Origin: Qipengyuania_C sp046254955
GTDB lineage: Bacteria > Pseudomonadota > Alphaproteobacteria > Sphingomonadales > Sphingomonadaceae
DNA: 64,000 nucleotides
Assembly: GCF_046254955.1 (NCBI RefSeq)
Contig: NZ_JBJXRG010000001.1
Coordinates: 992,001-1,056,000, forward strand
Direction: 5' to 3'
Part shown: positions 62,931-64,000 of the stretch, piece by piece
How the letters are laid out: every line of letters begins with the position of its first letter
Numbering within the stretch: position 1 is the stretch's first letter
Made by a program: the position numbers and the translations under genes
Notes under the pieces: generated by a model
Told to the model about the DNA's origin: nothing
The model's database searches: none
The model's input: only the letters and a program-made list of their open reading frames with translations

Positions 62931-64000
62931 TTGAGCAAATGGCCCGAGCGATCACGTTTGGTCGCAAGGTATCGCATATTGTGCGGATTATCGGGAAGCT
63001 GGTGTTGGACCCGTTCGGACACTGTGACCCCGGCAGATCTGAGCGCTGCAACCTTCTTCGGATTGTTGGTCATAAGGCGCACCGTGCGTACGCCCATCAG
63101 GTCCAGCATGCGCGCGGCGACATGGAAATCGCGCGATTCGTCGGGCAGGCCGAGCCGGTGATTTGCATCGACCGTATCGAAGCCCTGGTCCTGCAATGAA
63201 TAGGCACGAAGCTTGTTAATGAGGCCGATGCCACGCCCTTCCTGCCGCATGTAGAGCAGCACGCCCCAGCCATCGTCCTTGTGCGCCTCCTCCGACATCG
63301 CGGCGAGCGCAGCATCGAGCTGCGGGCCGCAATCGCATTTGAGGCTGCCGAGCACATCGCCGGTCAGGCATTCCGAATGGAGCCGCACCAGCGGCGGCGT
63401 GTCGCCGTCGGGATGGCCCAACACCAGTGCGACATGTTCGCGCAAGTCGTCGGCGCTGCGGAAGGCCACGATCTCAGCCTGTTCGTCGGCTGCGATCGGC
63501 AGGTGCGCGCGGGTCGCAATGCGCAGGTTCGGCGCTGCGGAGTAATGCTCAAGATCGCCCGGCGATACCATATGGGTCTCTCCCGCATCCTCGGGATCGA
63601 TCATGAATGCGGGCAAGATTCCCGCGATCCGCGCCAGTTCGAGCACGGCCTCGGCGGATTCGCGCCATGCGATCGGCTCGGCGCGAAAGGGGCCTTTCAT
63701 AGGGTTGCGCAAATCAAGCGCCGGGTCGGCCAGCGCACGTGCGGTGGCCAAGTCGAACTTCTGTGCGGCGCGGATCAGGACAGGGGCCTCGGGGATTGCG
63801 GCTTCAAGCTGGTTGGCAAGCTTGAGCGTTTCCGCCCGCGCCGCCCCGATCAGCATCCGATCCGCTGTGGCACCGCTGGCAATCGCGGTTTCGGCGGGGA
63901 GGAAGGTCCCGGCGCCTGAAACTTCCAGCGGCCAGCCATGGCGCAGCGCGTCGACTGCCTGCGCCGCGCGTCTCGCCGGAGAGGGCGAAGGGGAGGGCGC
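62927..64000 (-). CDS. ribA: GTP cyclohydrolase II with N-terminal extension (start off the window)
   Basis: First step of riboflavin synthesis: GTP to 2,5-diamino-6-ribosylamino-pyrimidinone phosphate. The C-terminal catalytic domain has the zinc cysteines in CLTGDVLGSLKCDCG, then YMRQEGRGIGLINKLRAY and FDTVDANHRLG. The reverse-strand frame stays open to base 64000, beyond the first internal ATG at 63856, and the extra part (LEVSGAGTFLPAETAIA, ATADRMLIGAARAE) reads as protein. So at least 357 residues are present and the start lies outside. The non-catalytic N-terminal domain of about 170 residues or more is typical of sphingomonads and may be a degenerate dihydroxybutanone-phosphate synthase-like or unrelated domain. 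Confidence 0.92.
   Translation of the reverse strand, partial: APSPSPSPARRAAQAVDALRHGWPLEVSGAGTFLPAETAIASGATADRMLIGAARAETLKLANQLEAAIPEAPVLIRAAQKFDLATARALADPALDLRNPMKGPFRAEPIAWRESAEAVLELARIAGILPAFMIDPEDAGETHMVSPGDLEHYSAAPNLRIATRAHLPIAADEQAEIVAFRSADDLREHVALVLGHPDGDTPPLVRLHSECLTGDVLGSLKCDCGPQLDAALAAMSEEAHKDDGWGVLLYMRQEGRGIGLINKLRAYSLQDQGFDTVDANHRLGLPDESRDFHVAARMLDLMGVRTVRLMTNNPKKVAALRSAGVTVSERVQHQLPDNPHNMRYLATKRDRSGHLLK

Overview
The window looks like chromosomal DNA of a GC-rich alphaproteobacterium of the order Sphingomonadales, most likely the Erythrobacteraceae (Erythrobacter, Altererythrobacter or Qipengyuania type). This is inferred from protein flavour and gene order: leuS-lptE-holA, rnd-lptC-lptA, gltB-gltD, a GTP cyclohydrolase II with a long N-terminal extension, an intracellular polyhydroxyalkanoate (PHA) depolymerase, and RHH_4 and DUF3576 proteins. 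Genes are dense, often overlap by 1-4 bases (ATGA, TGATG, TTGA, GTGA) and often start with GTG or TTG. I see no rRNA or tRNA gene, CRISPR array, insertion sequence, prophage or plasmid function.

Layout. 1-2.1 kb: M48 protease and DUF898 membrane protein (minus). 2.2-6.2 kb: PhoD-type phosphatase, a threonine-rich leader peptide with an attenuator-like RNA, and thrS. 6.2-9.0 kb (minus): agmatine deiminase and an M28 peptidase lipoprotein. 9.1-17.7 kb (plus): glnE, bcp, a DUF455 ferritin-like protein, an M23 peptidase, an acyl-CoA synthetase plus cytochrome P450 pair, and a DUF4259 protein. 17.7-22.2 kb: galU, murA, an acetyltransferase/RHH/acetoacetyl-CoA reductase group and a surface protein. 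22.6-28.7 kb (plus): DUF3576, leuS, lptE, holA and an exopolysaccharide-initiating sugar transferase. 28.7-31.7 kb (minus): nucleotidyltransferase-like protein, lptA, lptC, rnd. 31.8-34.6 kb (plus): ung, a DksA/TraR zinc-finger protein, a class A acid phosphatase, an enoyl-CoA hydratase. 34.7-43 kb (minus): acetyltransferase, SET protein, gltD, gltB and small proteins. 43-47.4 kb (plus): MaoC hydratase, thiolase, carboxymuconolactone decarboxylase-like protein, DUF4126, APC permease. 47.4-55.1 kb: PHA depolymerase, ABC exporter, M13 peptidase, uppP, small membrane protein, phenylalanine hydroxylase. 55.2-61.1 kb: PPK2, then a minus-strand acyl-CoA degradation operon (lipoprotein, acyl-CoA dehydrogenase, CoA-transferase, thiolase, dehydratase). 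61.3-64 kb: SPFH plus Arc-like pair, then an acetyltransferase and ribA running off the edge.

Themes. Envelope biogenesis (murA, uppP, lptE/A/C, galU, sugar transferase, M23), nitrogen assimilation (glnE, gltBD) and acyl-CoA/PHA metabolism (phbB, PHA depolymerase, two thiolases, MaoC proteins, acyl-CoA dehydrogenase, CoA-transferase) dominate.

The strongest unusual signal is upstream of thrS. A 24-codon ORF has seven threonine codons within eight positions. It is followed by two mutually exclusive RNA helices arranged as in a ribosome-mediated attenuator. Other points worth checking: a PHA depolymerase whose homologous N-terminus begins at ATT, perfect palindromes in several divergent promoters, helically phased GATATC elements before two unlinked operons, and a palindrome covering the leuS ribosome-binding site.
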